Notes: generated by a model from the letters alone, not told the origin. A DNA stretch of 55,247 nucleotides from an uncultured Lentisphaeria bacterium (GCA_949287225.1 CASEFP010000101.1:1-55247); one strand, 5' to 3'; counted from the first letter of the stretch, positions 36,483 to 45,461 are shown. Numbers and translations: made by a program.

Positions 36483-36630
36483 AAAAATTGCGCGCGCAGC
36501 AGCGCAACAAAAATCAGCGCGCGCAGCAGCGCAACAAAAAATAATTTGCTCTGCAAATTATGATTCGTGCTCTCCTTTCAGTCCTGCCGCGGTCCAGCTG
36601 CGTAAGCTGGTCGTGCGGAGCACAAAAAAT
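36483..36630. repeat. Stem-loop array, unit 2
   Basis: A 148-base direct repeat of unit 1. It is longer because the GCGC stem occurs twice (36488-36507 and 36517-36532). The AT stem recurs at 36541-36561 with loop tct instead of ttt, so the loop changed while the stem was kept. The CCAGCT stem is at 36594-36610 and a shortened GTGC stem at 36613-36623. Confidence 0.9.
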
Positions 36631-36697
36631 AAAAATTGCGCGCGCAGCAGCGCAACTAAAAAACAGCGCGCGCAGTAGCGCAAAAAAAAAGCCGCGC
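36631..36697. repeat. Stem-loop array, partial unit 3
   Basis: Starts like the other two units with AAAAATTGCGC and has two GCGC stems (36636-36655 and 36666-36681), then stops in a poly-A stretch and GCCGCGC. Beyond 36697 the sequence is pseudopilin coding sequence. This edge is the array's junction with the broken gene. Confidence 0.85.
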
Positions 36698-37000
36698 ATT
36701 ATTATTCAGCATCACATAGGGAATATAATTTCCGATCACCAGTTTCTGCCACCAGAGCCCTCCCCATTCATTCCCCTTCCAAATAGGGAAATAATCGTTG
36801 TTGTCACTCAGATAATTTTCCACGGCAATACCAAGCTGTTTCTCATTGCCGGCACAGACAATCGTCCTTGCCTGTGCTCGGGCCAAACCCAATGCCGGCA
36901 GCAGGAGCGCCGCCAGAATCGCGATGATCGCAATTACAACCAGAAGTTCGATCAATGTGAAACTCTTTCCCCGATTCCTCATTATGGTCCCCGTTGACAT
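36656..37000 (-). pseudogene. Pseudopilin gene truncated by the stem-loop array
   Basis: An intact start: AGGAGGA, ATG at 37000, then [17 protein letters not shown] with Ser before the cleavage site, and the shared [10 protein letters not shown] and [10 protein letters not shown]. After about residue 100 (VMLNNN) the frame enters the array, which supplies the last residues [13 protein letters not shown] and a stop. Only about 114 residues remain against 220-250 in the other three, and the H-X9-DG region is missing. It directly follows the GntR regulator at 37039. The hydrolase gene found third in the other units is absent here. Confidence 0.85.
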
Positions 37001-37038
37001 CTTTCCATCCTCCTGAATTTTTATTTTATTGTACAAAA

Positions 37039-38316
37039 TCATGTTCTCGCATGTGCGATATAAGAGTGTGCGGCTCTCAGATCACGGACGCTGTTCCGAA
37101 CCGTGAACATCGCCGGTATTTTCCCGATGCGGTTCTTCTCACTGACGCCGTTGAAAAAGTGATCCAGCGCCATGTCGATCGCAAGACGGCCGATCTCATA
37201 CATCGGAACGCCGATCGTCGTAAGAGGCACCTCCGCAAACTCGGACTCCCGGTTGCCGTCCGTCCCGACGACGGAAAAATCCTCCGGCACATGGAAGCCG
37301 CGCTCATTCAGAAGATGACAGAGACGGATCGCCAGAAAATCGTTGCTGCACCAGAACACCGTCGGCAGATTATTCCCGCACTTCCGGAACATCGCGTCAA
37401 GCTGCCGCGCCATGAATTCATTTTCCTGAAAAAGCCAGTCGAAACGATTCGGATCACGGCTGATCCTCCTGTCGAGAATCGGACGGGAGGAAAACTCCAT
37501 CGGGATTTTCAGAATCCACTCGTCACGCAGTTCCATTCCCGCCTTCCGGATGCACCGGATCCCGCAATCCGTCCGCATGCTGTAGGTATAGCGGAAAAAG
37601 GCGGGGGGATCGAACACATCGCCGATGACACCGATCCGCGAGTGGCCGCGCTCCTTCAGATAGGAGGTCATGGCAAGAAGCCCGGACTCAATGTCGCAGC
37701 AGGCGGTCCCGATCCGCGGATCGTCGGAACAGCCGGAAACGAAAATCTGCGGCAGATACGTCTCGCGCAGAATCAGCTCCAGCGGGCGGTCGACCATTTC
37801 AATGCGGTGACCGAGATGAATCAGAGCGGTCAGGCGCGAGATCGTTTCGTCCAGCCAGTTCCTTGTCTCCTCGTCACTCGACCCCGGCGGCGGAGGATTC
37901 AGCAGCATCGGCGCATATCCCTTTTCCGCACAACGGTCAATCAGGCCGCTGGTATATTTTAAACGAGATTGATCCACCGAGGAAACAAACTCCGAATACG
38001 GGCGCGGAAGTATGATCCCGATCACCGGAAACGGAGGCTTCACCTGGTCAAACGCCGTCGGCGCAATGTAAATGCTCTTCTTTTCCGGCGGCTGAATCAG
38101 GATCCGCGCGTCAAAAAGACGCTTGTACGCGCGGTTGACCGTGATCCGGTTCACCGAGATCAGATCCGCAAACTGCCGCTGGGATATGAACGGCGTCCCC
38201 GGTGCCGGACGGCTTTTGAAAATCTCCCGCGATATCCCGTCGGCAATCTGCACATGCAACGGAGTCGGACTCTCCTTGTCGAGCAGAATTTCCGGCGTAT
38301 ATTTTTGAGTCGCCAT
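37039..38316 (-). CDS. GntR-type regulator with LacI-like sensor domain
   Basis: A 425-residue protein. The GntR winged helix spans about residues 15-85 ([33 protein letters not shown]). The LacI-like sensor follows ([53 protein letters not shown]). It would sense a sugar. It heads the unit whose pseudopilin is broken at 36656 and whose third gene is missing. ATGGTAT motifs lie at 38320-38326 and 38361-38367 before its start. Confidence 0.92.
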   Translation of the reverse strand: MATQKYTPEILLDKESPTPLHVQIADGISREIFKSRPAPGTPFISQRQFADLISVNRITVNRAYKRLFDARILIQPPEKKSIYIAPTAFDQVKPPFPVIGIILPRPYSEFVSSVDQSRLKYTSGLIDRCAEKGYAPMLLNPPPPGSSDEETRNWLDETISRLTALIHLGHRIEMVDRPLELILRETYLPQIFVSGCSDDPRIGTACCDIESGLLAMTSYLKERGHSRIGVIGDVFDPPAFFRYTYSMRTDCGIRCIRKAGMELRDEWILKIPMEFSSRPILDRRISRDPNRFDWLFQENEFMARQLDAMFRKCGNNLPTVFWCSNDFLAIRLCHLLNERGFHVPEDFSVVGTDGNRESEFAEVPLTTIGVPMYEIGRLAIDMALDHFFNGVSEKNRIGKIPAMFTVRNSVRDLRAAHSYIAHART

Positions 38317-38319
38317 ATC

Positions 38320-38367
38320 ATACCATCTTTTTTAGAAAATAAATTTTGTTATAGTCAAGTATACCAT
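38320..38367 (-). promoter_or_regulatory. ATGGTAT pair upstream of the GntR gene
   Basis: On the minus strand ATGGTAT occurs at 38326-38320 and 38367-38361, 41 bases apart, in the AT-rich region before the start codon. The same heptamer pair precedes the GntR regulator starting at 28328. Confidence 0.35.
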
Positions 38368-38552
38368 AATTATAATCAATTTTCCGATTTTGTCAATAGG
38401 AAAAAGGAAAAAAGAGGAATTATTTTGAAGAAAAAAGGAAAGAGGGCGCGCAGGAACGGCTTTTTTCAAAATAACTTCTCTTTCACGCTTCCTAAATCGG
38501 AAAAAAGGTGTATATTGACTGCCTTGACAAAAGACGGAGCTAAATACAAGTC

Positions 38553-39095
38553 ATGGAAGAGGAAATCAGAAAAATACTGCTTTCGCTCGGGGAGGATCCC
38601 GAACGCGAAGGCCTGAAAAAAACCCCGGAACGCGTGAAGCGGAGTCTGGAATATCTGACGCGCGGCTACTCGCAGGATCTGGATAAAGTCATCAACGGCG
38701 CGATCTTCGAGGTGGAAAGCCAGGACATGGTGATCGTCCGCGACATCGAGTTCTACAGCATGTGCGAACATCACATGCTGCCGTTCTTCGGAAAGTGCGC
38801 AATCGGATACATCCCGCGCGGTAAGATCTTCGGAGTCAGCAAGCTGGCGCGGATCGTCGACATGTATGCGCGCCGCCTCCAGATTCAGGAGCGCCTTTCC
38901 AACCAAATCGCGCGCGCGATTTTCGATACAATCCAGCCGGAAGGGGTCGGCGTCGTGATGGAGGCGCAGCATCTCTGCATGCTGATGCGCGGTGTCCAGA
39001 AACAGAACTCGGTCATGGTGACCTCCGCCATGCTCGGCAGTTTCCGGAGCCGTCAGGCAACGAGAATGGAATTTCTCAAACTCATCGAAAAATAA
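38553..39095 (+). CDS. folE: GTP cyclohydrolase I
   Basis: A 180-residue enzyme making 7,8-dihydroneopterin triphosphate from GTP, the first step of folate synthesis. The zinc ligands are C71, H74 (MCEHHMLPF) and C142 (QHLCMLMRG). [22 protein letters not shown] is the conserved core, and TSAMLGSF lies near the C-terminus. Normal length. It is followed after 21 bases by the DUF4886 gene and then dtd, dxr, rseP and ispG in one direction. Confidence 0.96.
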   Translation: MEEEIRKILLSLGEDPEREGLKKTPERVKRSLEYLTRGYSQDLDKVINGAIFEVESQDMVIVRDIEFYSMCEHHMLPFFGKCAIGYIPRGKIFGVSKLARIVDMYARRLQIQERLSNQIARAIFDTIQPEGVGVVMEAQHLCMLMRGVQKQNSVMVTSAMLGSFRSRQATRMEFLKLIEK

Positions 39096-39116
39096 ATACA
39101 GAAGGGAGACACCAAC

Positions 39117-40037
39117 ATGCGAAGTCTGAAGACAATGGCCCTGGGACTCGTTCTTGCGGCGGCGACGGTCTGTTCCGCAAAGGAGCTCAAAGTTCTGACA
39201 ATCGGAAACAGTTTTGCCGACAGCGCATTCCGCTTTCTGCCGGCGGTCGTGAAATCCGTTCCCGACTGCAAAATCAAAATGGATCGCGCGAACATCGGCG
39301 GATGCACGCTCGAACGTCACTGGAAGGAACATCTCAAAGCCGAAGGGGATCCGAACTACAAACCCTACGGATGGAGCAAAAAGAAACGCACGCTCCGCGA
39401 AATCCTCAGTTCGGACAAATGGGACATCGTCACCATTCAGCAGGGAAGTCACCAGAGCTGGCGTCCGGAGTCCTATGAACCCTACGCGGAAAATCTGATC
39501 AAGCTGATCCGCGAACTTGCGCCGCAGGCTGAAATCGTCATTCAGGAAACATGGGCCTACCGCCCCGACGACGGCCGCCTGAAAAGCTGGAAGATCGGGC
39601 AGACCGAGATGTACGACCGTCTGACGAAGTGCTACCGCGACCTGGCGAAGAAATACCAGCTCCGCGTCATCCCGACCGGAACGGCAGTCCAAATCACCCG
39701 CGCGAAAACGCCGGACAGTGAAAAATTCAAGATCACTCCCTCCTCGGAGCGGAAAGCCCTCAAATGGCCGGATCTGCCGAAACAGGCTGGCGATATCGTC
39801 GGGCAGGCATACTGGATGAAAAACAGAAGAACCGGAGAAATGGAGATCCGGATCGATCCATCCCATCTGAACAGGCGCGGCGACTATCTTCAGGCTTGTC
39901 TCTGGTTCGCCGCCCTTTACGGGAAAAAAGCTTCGGAAGTCAAGTTCATTCCCGATATGATCGGGAAAAGCGATGCGGCATTTCTCCAGTCCTGCGCACA
40001 GGAGGCGCTGGACACCTTCCCGCAGGTAAAAAAATAA
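39117..40037 (+). CDS. Secreted DUF4886 / SGNH-hydrolase-like protein
   Basis: A 306-residue protein with a signal peptide (ALGLVLAAATVCSA). LKVLTIGNSFADSAF corresponds to SGNH block I with Ser in GNS. Gly is seen in ANIGGCT, VTIQQGSHQSW follows, and DPSHLNRRGDYL supplies the Asp-x-x-His block. The layout suits an exported esterase or lipase-like enzyme, for example deacetylating glycans. It sits between folE and dtd although its role is unrelated. GGGAG precedes the ATG. Confidence 0.85.
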   Translation: MRSLKTMALGLVLAAATVCSAKELKVLTIGNSFADSAFRFLPAVVKSVPDCKIKMDRANIGGCTLERHWKEHLKAEGDPNYKPYGWSKKKRTLREILSSDKWDIVTIQQGSHQSWRPESYEPYAENLIKLIRELAPQAEIVIQETWAYRPDDGRLKSWKIGQTEMYDRLTKCYRDLAKKYQLRVIPTGTAVQITRAKTPDSEKFKITPSSERKALKWPDLPKQAGDIVGQAYWMKNRRTGEMEIRIDPSHLNRRGDYLQACLWFAALYGKKASEVKFIPDMIGKSDAAFLQSCAQEALDTFPQVKK

Positions 40038-40041
40038 TTTC

Positions 40042-40500
40042 ATGAAAGCACTGGTTCAAAGAGTTTCGGAGGGGTCCGTCACCATTGACGGGGAAGTCGT
40101 CGGAAGCATCGGCAGAGGGCTGGTGATCCTCTTCGGCGCGGGGCGCTCCGATACGGAAAAGGACGTCGCTTATCTGGCGGAAAAATGCGCGAATCTGCGG
40201 ATTTTCCGGGATGAAAACGACAAGATGAATCTCTCGCTTCTGGACATCGGCGGCGAGGCGCTGATCATCTCGCAGTTCACGCTCTACGGCGACTGCCGCA
40301 AAGGACGCCGTCCCGGATTCAGTGACGCGGCCGACCCGGCGGACGCCGAGAAATTCTACGGGAAATTCGTTGAGCTCATGCGCAGGCAGAACATCGTAAA
40401 GGTGGCGACCGGACGTTTCGGCGCGGATATGAAGGTGAAAATCCTCAACGACGGCCCTGTCACCTTCCTGCTGGAGAGCAAGGGGGGCGTCGGCGTATGA
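40042..40500 (+). CDS. dtd: D-aminoacyl-tRNA deacylase
   Basis: A 152-residue enzyme that removes D-amino acids (and glycine mischarged on tRNA-Ala) from tRNA. ALVQRVSEGSVTIDGE is the N-terminal signature, LIISQFTLYGDCRKGRRPGF includes the SQFTL motif, and ILNDGPVTF ends the active-site region. Normal length. It starts four bases after the DUF4886 stop, and its own stop overlaps the dxr start (ATGA). Confidence 0.95.
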   Translation: MKALVQRVSEGSVTIDGEVVGSIGRGLVILFGAGRSDTEKDVAYLAEKCANLRIFRDENDKMNLSLLDIGGEALIISQFTLYGDCRKGRRPGFSDAADPADAEKFYGKFVELMRRQNIVKVATGRFGADMKVKILNDGPVTFLLESKGGVGV

Positions 40501-41645
40501 AACGCGTTGTGATTCTCGGCTCGACCGGCTCGATCGGGAAAAACGCATGCCGCGTCGCGGAAACGTTGCGCGACCGCGTGCAGGTGGTGGGAATCGCCGC
40601 GAACTCCAATGTCGCCGCCCTTGCAGAGCAGGCGCGGCAGTTCGGATGCACCCATGCGTGTGTCGCGGACACCTCGCTGTATCAGGAACTCTCCGGCGCC
40701 CTGCCCCGGGGATGCCGGGCGCTCGCGGGGCCGGAAGGACTTCTGGAGCTGGCGCGCCTGGAACACGCGGACATGATCCTCTGCGCGATCGTCGGAACCG
40801 GCGGACTGCTTCCCGTAACGGCGGCGCTGGAAGCCGGCAAGGAGATCGCGCTCGCCAGCAAAGAGGTTCTTGTGATGGGGGGCGCCATCGTCATGCCGAT
40901 GGTGAAACGGTATAAATCCCGGATGATTCCGGTCGACAGCGAACATAGTGCCGTTTTTCAGTGTCTAGGGAGTCGTGTGCCGCACCATGCGGCGCGTCTG
41001 ATCCTCACGGCGAGCGGCGGCCCGTTCCGGCACGCGTCGCGCGCGGAGATGGAACGCGCCACCTGGGAGCAGGCGCTGGCGCATCCGACATGGTCGATGG
41101 GGGAAAAGGTTTCGCTCGATTCGGCAACTTTGATGAACAAGGCGCTGGAGATGGTCGAGGCTTCGTTCCTGTTCGACGTGCCGGAGGATAAAATCGACGT
41201 GGTTGTGCATCCGCAGTCGATCATGCATTCGATGGTCGAATTCACGGACGGCGTTCTCCTCGCGCAGATGAGCATGCCGGACATGCGGTTCCCGATTCAG
41301 TATGCGTTCACCTTCCCGGAACGGTGTCCGGGGGGACTGGAAAGGCTGGATCTGACGCAAATCGGGAAACTGGAGTTTGAAGCGCCCGATACGGCGCGTT
41401 TCCCGTCGCTGGATTTTGCGCGGGCGGCGCTGCGCGCGGGCGGCACGATGCCGTGCGTCATGAACGCCGCCAATGAAGTGGCGTTCGCGCGTTTCAGGAA
41501 AGGGGAAATCCGTTTCACCGGAATCTGGAACGTGATCGAAAAGACGATGGAGGCGCACAGGGTTGTCACGGAAGCGGGTCTTGCCGATATTCTGGCGGCG
41601 GACCGCTGGGCACGGGAAAAGGCCGCGTCCGTCGCGGCGGAATGA
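40497..41645 (+). CDS. dxr: 1-deoxy-D-xylulose 5-phosphate reductoisomerase
   Basis: A 382-residue enzyme of the MEP isoprenoid pathway converting DXP to MEP with NADPH. VVILGSTGSIGKNACRVAE is the NADPH site, EIALASKEVLVMGG and IPVDSEHSAVFQCL hold the metal and substrate residues, TASGGPFR follows, and EVAFARFRKGEIRF belongs to the C-terminal domain. Normal length. It is coupled to dtd and followed by rseP and ispG, another MEP-pathway gene. Confidence 0.96.
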   Translation: MKRVVILGSTGSIGKNACRVAETLRDRVQVVGIAANSNVAALAEQARQFGCTHACVADTSLYQELSGALPRGCRALAGPEGLLELARLEHADMILCAIVGTGGLLPVTAALEAGKEIALASKEVLVMGGAIVMPMVKRYKSRMIPVDSEHSAVFQCLGSRVPHHAARLILTASGGPFRHASRAEMERATWEQALAHPTWSMGEKVSLDSATLMNKALEMVEASFLFDVPEDKIDVVVHPQSIMHSMVEFTDGVLLAQMSMPDMRFPIQYAFTFPERCPGGLERLDLTQIGKLEFEAPDTARFPSLDFARAALRAGGTMPCVMNAANEVAFARFRKGEIRFTGIWNVIEKTMEAHRVVTEAGLADILAADRWAREKAASVAAE

Positions 41646-41688
41646 GAAAGTTGCAGACAGGAAGAACCGGAACGAAAGGAGATGCCGG

Positions 41689-43377
41689 ATGTTGACTGAC
41701 ATATTGTTGAAGATAGGCGCGATCGCCTTCATGGTGTTCTTTTTCGGCTTTTGCATTTTCATTCACGAGCTGGGACACTTTCTCGCGGCGAAATGGCGCG
41801 GACTGCACGTGATCGCGTTTTCCATCGGCTTCCGCAAGATCTGGAGCAAGAAGATCGGCGGCGTGGAATACCGGATCGGCTGGATTCCGTTCGGCGGCTA
41901 TGTGGAGATCCCGCAGGTGGACGCCAGCGGCGAGGCCGTCGACGAGAACGGCAAACCGCTGCCGAAGGCAAAACCGCTCGACCGGATGATCGCGGTGGTC
42001 GCGGGGCCGCTGTTCAACATTCTGTTCGGCTTCGCACTCGGAACCGTGATCTGGATCTGCGGCGTGCCGCAGGACACCCCGACGCTCAAGGAGATCGAAG
42101 TGGAGAGCATCGAGGAGAAAAGTCCCGAATACAACGCCGGACTCAGGCAGGGGGACGTAATCTACAAGCTCAACGGCGAAGCGTTCGACACGACATGGAA
42201 CGGATTCGTCAGTAAAATTCTTTTCACGATCGGCGAGGTGAAGCTCTCCGTGCGGCGCGACGGGCGTGAATTCGAAGTTGCCTATTTCCCGGCGGTCAAC
42301 CGCAAGGTCAGTCCGGCGGAAGGGATCGCCTACCCGTTCTTCTTCCCGAAAATTCCGGTTTACCTCTATCCGGAAAAAGGGTCGCAGCTGGCGAAACTCG
42401 GCGTGAAGGACGGCGACCGCCTGATCATGGTGAACGGCAGGAAAATCAACGAGGTCGGCGATCTCTCCAGCATTCTGCTCTTTGAAACGGGCGGCAAGCC
42501 GGTGACCTTCACCGTGCAGCGCGGAGACAGGGAGCTGACCTTCCGGGGGATTGAACTGACGCCGGTCAAGGACGCCGACGGCACGGAGGGCAACTACTAT
42601 CTGCGCATGAGCGAAAATCCGCTTCTGCGCGTCCCGGAAAACTCCCCGCTGGAAAAGGCGGGATTGAAAAAGGGCGACCGCCTCGTTTCACTCGACGGCG
42701 TGAAGATTCAGGACATCGAGGATGTGCGCGCCCTGCTCGACAGGACCGCGGGCAAAACGCTCAAAGTAGTCTATGAGCGGGACGGGAAACAGCTGGAAAC
42801 CGAAATCACGCCGCAATACGTGCGCTACTACGATCTCACAGGCGTCCGCTTCGCGATGCTGCAGCACCCGACGCCGTGGGCACAGTTTGAGAACGTCCTC
42901 GTCATGACATGGAAGTCGCTGCGCGGCATCTGCGTGAGCATCGGCAAGAAACTGAAACTGACCGAGCAGTACACGACGATCGAACCCAAGCACATGAGCG
43001 GCCCGATCGGGATCGGGCGCTATCTCTACACCTCGGTCTACTACGGCTCGGTGATTCAGGGGCTGACGCTGGTGGTTCTGATCACGTTCAACCTCGGGCT
43101 TCTGAATCTGCTGCCCATTCCGGTGCTCGACGGCGGGCATATTCTTCTGGCGCTTCTGGAAATCATCTTCCGACGGCCGATGCCGCAGAAGATCCTCGAA
43201 CCGATCACCATCGGCTTCGTCGTGCTCCTGATCAGCTTCATGCTGTTCGTCTCCTTCTATGATGTGAAGAAACTGGCGACGCCGCTGATCAAATCCATTG
43301 AGAAAAACAAGGCTCCGGCAGCGGAAAAGGTGGAGGAGGCGGGAAATGACAAGGCGCAGCCCGTCCCGGCAAATTAA
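41689..43377 (+). CDS. rseP: Site-2 protease RseP-like, with several PDZ domains
   Basis: About 562 residues, longer than E. coli RseP (about 450). HELGHFLAAKWRG in the first helix is the zinc-binding HExxH, and NLLPIPVLDGGHI near the C-terminus carries the third ligand. Between them lie three regions with PDZ character (NAGLRQGDVIYKLNG, KLGVKDGDRLIMVNG, KAGLKKGDRLVSLDG), one more than usual. The family cleaves membrane anchors of regulators such as anti-sigma factors. The ATG at 41689 has AAAGGAG upstream; the frame extends earlier into dxr without a site. Confidence 0.92.
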   Translation: MLTDILLKIGAIAFMVFFFGFCIFIHELGHFLAAKWRGLHVIAFSIGFRKIWSKKIGGVEYRIGWIPFGGYVEIPQVDASGEAVDENGKPLPKAKPLDRMIAVVAGPLFNILFGFALGTVIWICGVPQDTPTLKEIEVESIEEKSPEYNAGLRQGDVIYKLNGEAFDTTWNGFVSKILFTIGEVKLSVRRDGREFEVAYFPAVNRKVSPAEGIAYPFFFPKIPVYLYPEKGSQLAKLGVKDGDRLIMVNGRKINEVGDLSSILLFETGGKPVTFTVQRGDRELTFRGIELTPVKDADGTEGNYYLRMSENPLLRVPENSPLEKAGLKKGDRLVSLDGVKIQDIEDVRALLDRTAGKTLKVVYERDGKQLETEITPQYVRYYDLTGVRFAMLQHPTPWAQFENVLVMTWKSLRGICVSIGKKLKLTEQYTTIEPKHMSGPIGIGRYLYTSVYYGSVIQGLTLVVLITFNLGLLNLLPIPVLDGGHILLALLEIIFRRPMPQKILEPITIGFVVLLISFMLFVSFYDVKKLATPLIKSIEKNKAPAAEKVEEAGNDKAQPVPAN

Positions 43378-44452
43378 GGTGGGCTCCGTCGCGATCGGCG
43401 GCGGGGCGCCCGTGTCCATCCAGTCGATGACGAACACGGACACGCGCGACGCGGGTGCGACACTGGCGCAGATCGGCGAACTGGCATCCGCGGGATGCCA
43501 GATTGTCCGCGTCACGGTGCCGGACAGCCGCGCGGTCGAGGCGCTCGGTGAAATCCTCGGAAAAACCCCGATCCCGGTGATCGCGGACATTCACTTCGAC
43601 TACCGTCTGGCGATCGCGTCGATTCTTGCGGGCGTGCACGGCGTCCGGATCAATCCCGGCAACATCGGCGGGCGCGGGAAGGCGGAAAAGGTCGCAAAGG
43701 CCGCGGGAGAAGTCGGTGTTCCGATCCGGGTCGGCGCCAATTCAGGGAGTCTGCCCAAAGGGCTTCTGGAGTCGAAACTGCGTTCCGGCATGACGCGTGA
43801 CGCGGCAATGGCGGAATCGCTGGTCGAGGCGGCGCTCGAAGAGGTGAAAATTCTGGAGGATTTCGGATTCCATCAGATGAAAGTCTCTTTGAAGGCGAGT
43901 TCCGTTCCGGTGACGGTCGCGGCCTGCCGCATGTTCGCGGAACGGTCGGACCTGCCGCTGCATCTCGGCGTGACCGAGGCGGGAACCGCCTTCCGGGGCG
44001 CGATCAAGTCCGCAGTCGGGATCGGCGCTCTTCTTCTGGACGGGATCGGCGACACGATCCGGGTGAGTCTGAGCGCGCCGCCCGTGGAGGAGATCCGCGC
44101 GGCGAAGGCGATTCTCGAGGCGGCGGGCCTGCGCGACTCCGCGCCGGAGATCGTCTCCTGCCCGACCTGCGGCAGAACCTCCTACGATCTGATTTCGCTG
44201 GTTTCGCGTGTGGAGAGTTTCATTGATTCGATCCGGGCGGAAGGGAAGAAAATCCGTCTGCGCAAAGTCGCCGTGATGGGATGCGCGGTCAACGGCCCGG
44301 GCGAGGCATCGGACGCGGACATCGGCATTGCGGGCGGCGCGGGCGGCGGAGAACTCGTGCTCTTCAAGTCCGGGGTACGTTTCGCGATCCTGCCGGAAGC
44401 CGACGCGGTCCGTCTGCTGGAGGAGGAGATCCTCAAAGCCGTCGAACAATAA
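43346..44452 (+). CDS. ispG: 4-hydroxy-3-methylbut-2-enyl diphosphate synthase (HMBPP synthase)
   Basis: About 368 residues, normal for the short bacterial form. It reductively opens MEcPP to HMBPP with a [4Fe-4S] cluster. The start MTRRSPSRQIKVG with IGGGAPVSIQSMTNTDT is characteristic. HFDYRLAIASI and RINPGNIG are barrel motifs. Cluster ligands are in VSCPTCGRTSYD and MGCAVNGPGEA. It overlaps the rseP 3' end by 32 bases. GGAGGAGGCGGG precedes the ATG. Confidence 0.96.
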   Translation: MTRRSPSRQIKVGSVAIGGGAPVSIQSMTNTDTRDAGATLAQIGELASAGCQIVRVTVPDSRAVEALGEILGKTPIPVIADIHFDYRLAIASILAGVHGVRINPGNIGGRGKAEKVAKAAGEVGVPIRVGANSGSLPKGLLESKLRSGMTRDAAMAESLVEAALEEVKILEDFGFHQMKVSLKASSVPVTVAACRMFAERSDLPLHLGVTEAGTAFRGAIKSAVGIGALLLDGIGDTIRVSLSAPPVEEIRAAKAILEAAGLRDSAPEIVSCPTCGRTSYDLISLVSRVESFIDSIRAEGKKIRLRKVAVMGCAVNGPGEASDADIGIAGGAGGGELVLFKSGVRFAILPEADAVRLLEEEILKAVEQ

Positions 44453-44516
44453 GGAGGAACAGGGGATCCCCTCTGTTTTCCATCCGTTCCTCCTGCTCAG
44501 GAAACAGGAATGCGCC

Positions 44517-45347
44517 ATGGAAATGGATGCGAAAGAGAAGGCCATGAACTATTTTGACGGTTTGCAGTTTTTTTATCACGGCATTACCCGGAAAAACACC
44601 CGGATTCAGCGGAATTATCCGCGTTTTCATGGAATCCAGTATCTGCTGTCCGGGGAAATTTTCCTCCGTTTGAATCATGGTCCCAGCCTTCGGGTGACCG
44701 GCGGACATGCCTGGCTGACCTATCCAGAAGGATATTTTGAATACGGTTCCATTGACGGAAAACCATATGACAATCTATTTCTCTGTTTCGAAGGTCCTCG
44801 CGTGCAGAAATTCATCGAATCCGGCCTGTTTGTGAAGAATCCGGAAAAACCGCTGATCCAGATCAACAACACGGAAAAATTTTTCAAGACGATGATGGAT
44901 GCAATCAACAGCCTGGACGCTCCCAATGCCGGAAGCAGCCGCCCGGTTCTTCTGACAGAGGATCTTCTTCTACAGCTCCATGAACAGAATATTCCTTCGC
45001 AGCAGATTCCGCGGCACCAGGTCGATTTTTTTGAAAAACTGACGGCAGCGATCTGCCTGACTCCGGAGAAGCGCTGGGATTTCGATCTGGAGGCACGAAA
45101 CGGGAATATGTCGCCGCTCCATTTCCGGAAATTATTCAAGCAGTATATCTCGATGCCCCCGCAGCAGTTTGTCATCATGAGCCGTCTCCAGCGCGCCGCC
45201 GCACTGCTTCTCACGACCGACGAACAGGTCAGCGAAATCGGCTCTCAGGTCGGAATCGAAAATGAATTTTATTTTTCCCGTCTTTTCCGGAAAAAATACG
45301 GCGTTTCCCCCGCGGAGTACCGCAGGACCTTTTACAAAAAACAATAA
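44517..45347 (+). CDS. AraC family transcriptional regulator
   Basis: About 276 residues. The N-terminal cupin-like sensor (about 10-160; HGIQYLLSGEIFLRL) precedes a double helix-turn-helix domain at about 180-276 (GNMSPLHFRKLFKQYISMPP and EIGSQVGIENEFYFSRLF, ending with the usual FRKKYGVSPAEYRR). The ATG at 44517 has CAGGAA nearby. It directly precedes the pseudopilin operon, and two 14-base direct repeats 21 bases apart in between are its likely binding sites, so it is probably the activator of that operon. Confidence 0.92.
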   Translation: MEMDAKEKAMNYFDGLQFFYHGITRKNTRIQRNYPRFHGIQYLLSGEIFLRLNHGPSLRVTGGHAWLTYPEGYFEYGSIDGKPYDNLFLCFEGPRVQKFIESGLFVKNPEKPLIQINNTEKFFKTMMDAINSLDAPNAGSSRPVLLTEDLLLQLHEQNIPSQQIPRHQVDFFEKLTAAICLTPEKRWDFDLEARNGNMSPLHFRKLFKQYISMPPQQFVIMSRLQRAAALLLTTDEQVSEIGSQVGIENEFYFSRLFRKKYGVSPAEYRRTFYKKQ

Positions 45348-45352
45348 AAATC

Positions 45353-45387
45353 CCAAAATTGTGCATATAAAAACCAAGATTGTGCAT
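45353..45387 (+). promoter_or_regulatory. AraC-type activator site, two direct repeats
   Basis: CCAAAATTGTGCAT (45353-45366) and CCAAGATTGTGCAT (45374-45387) differ at one base and are exactly 21 bases apart, two helical turns, on the same strand. This is the arrangement used by AraC-type activators. The second repeat ends next to the -35 position of the promoter at 45409. Confidence 0.75.
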
Positions 45388-45408
45388 TCCATAATTCCCG
45401 GAATCGAG

Positions 45409-45414
45409 TATAAT
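45409..45414 (+). promoter_or_regulatory. -10 box of the AraC-controlled promoter
   Basis: A perfect TATAAT. Seventeen bases upstream there is only ATTCCA, a poor -35 box, so the promoter would need an activator. The start codon of the pseudopilin gene is at 45462. Confidence 0.65.
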
Positions 45415-45461
45415 ATTTAGAAGTTTTGCAAGCCGTTTGCCAATCAAAACAGGAGACTTTT

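Noticed and set aside
36366..36678. Small proteins predicted across the stem-loop array on both strands
   Set aside because: They consist of the repeat translated (recurring ARAAAQQK-like peptides), with no ribosome sites.
36361..36697. Possible CRISPR array
   Set aside because: Repeats and spacers are not of constant length, no unique spacers lie between identical repeats, and no cas gene is near.
38466..40043. A 525-codon open frame opposite folE and the DUF4886 gene
   Set aside because: A shadow of two well-supported genes; no ribosome site and no domain.
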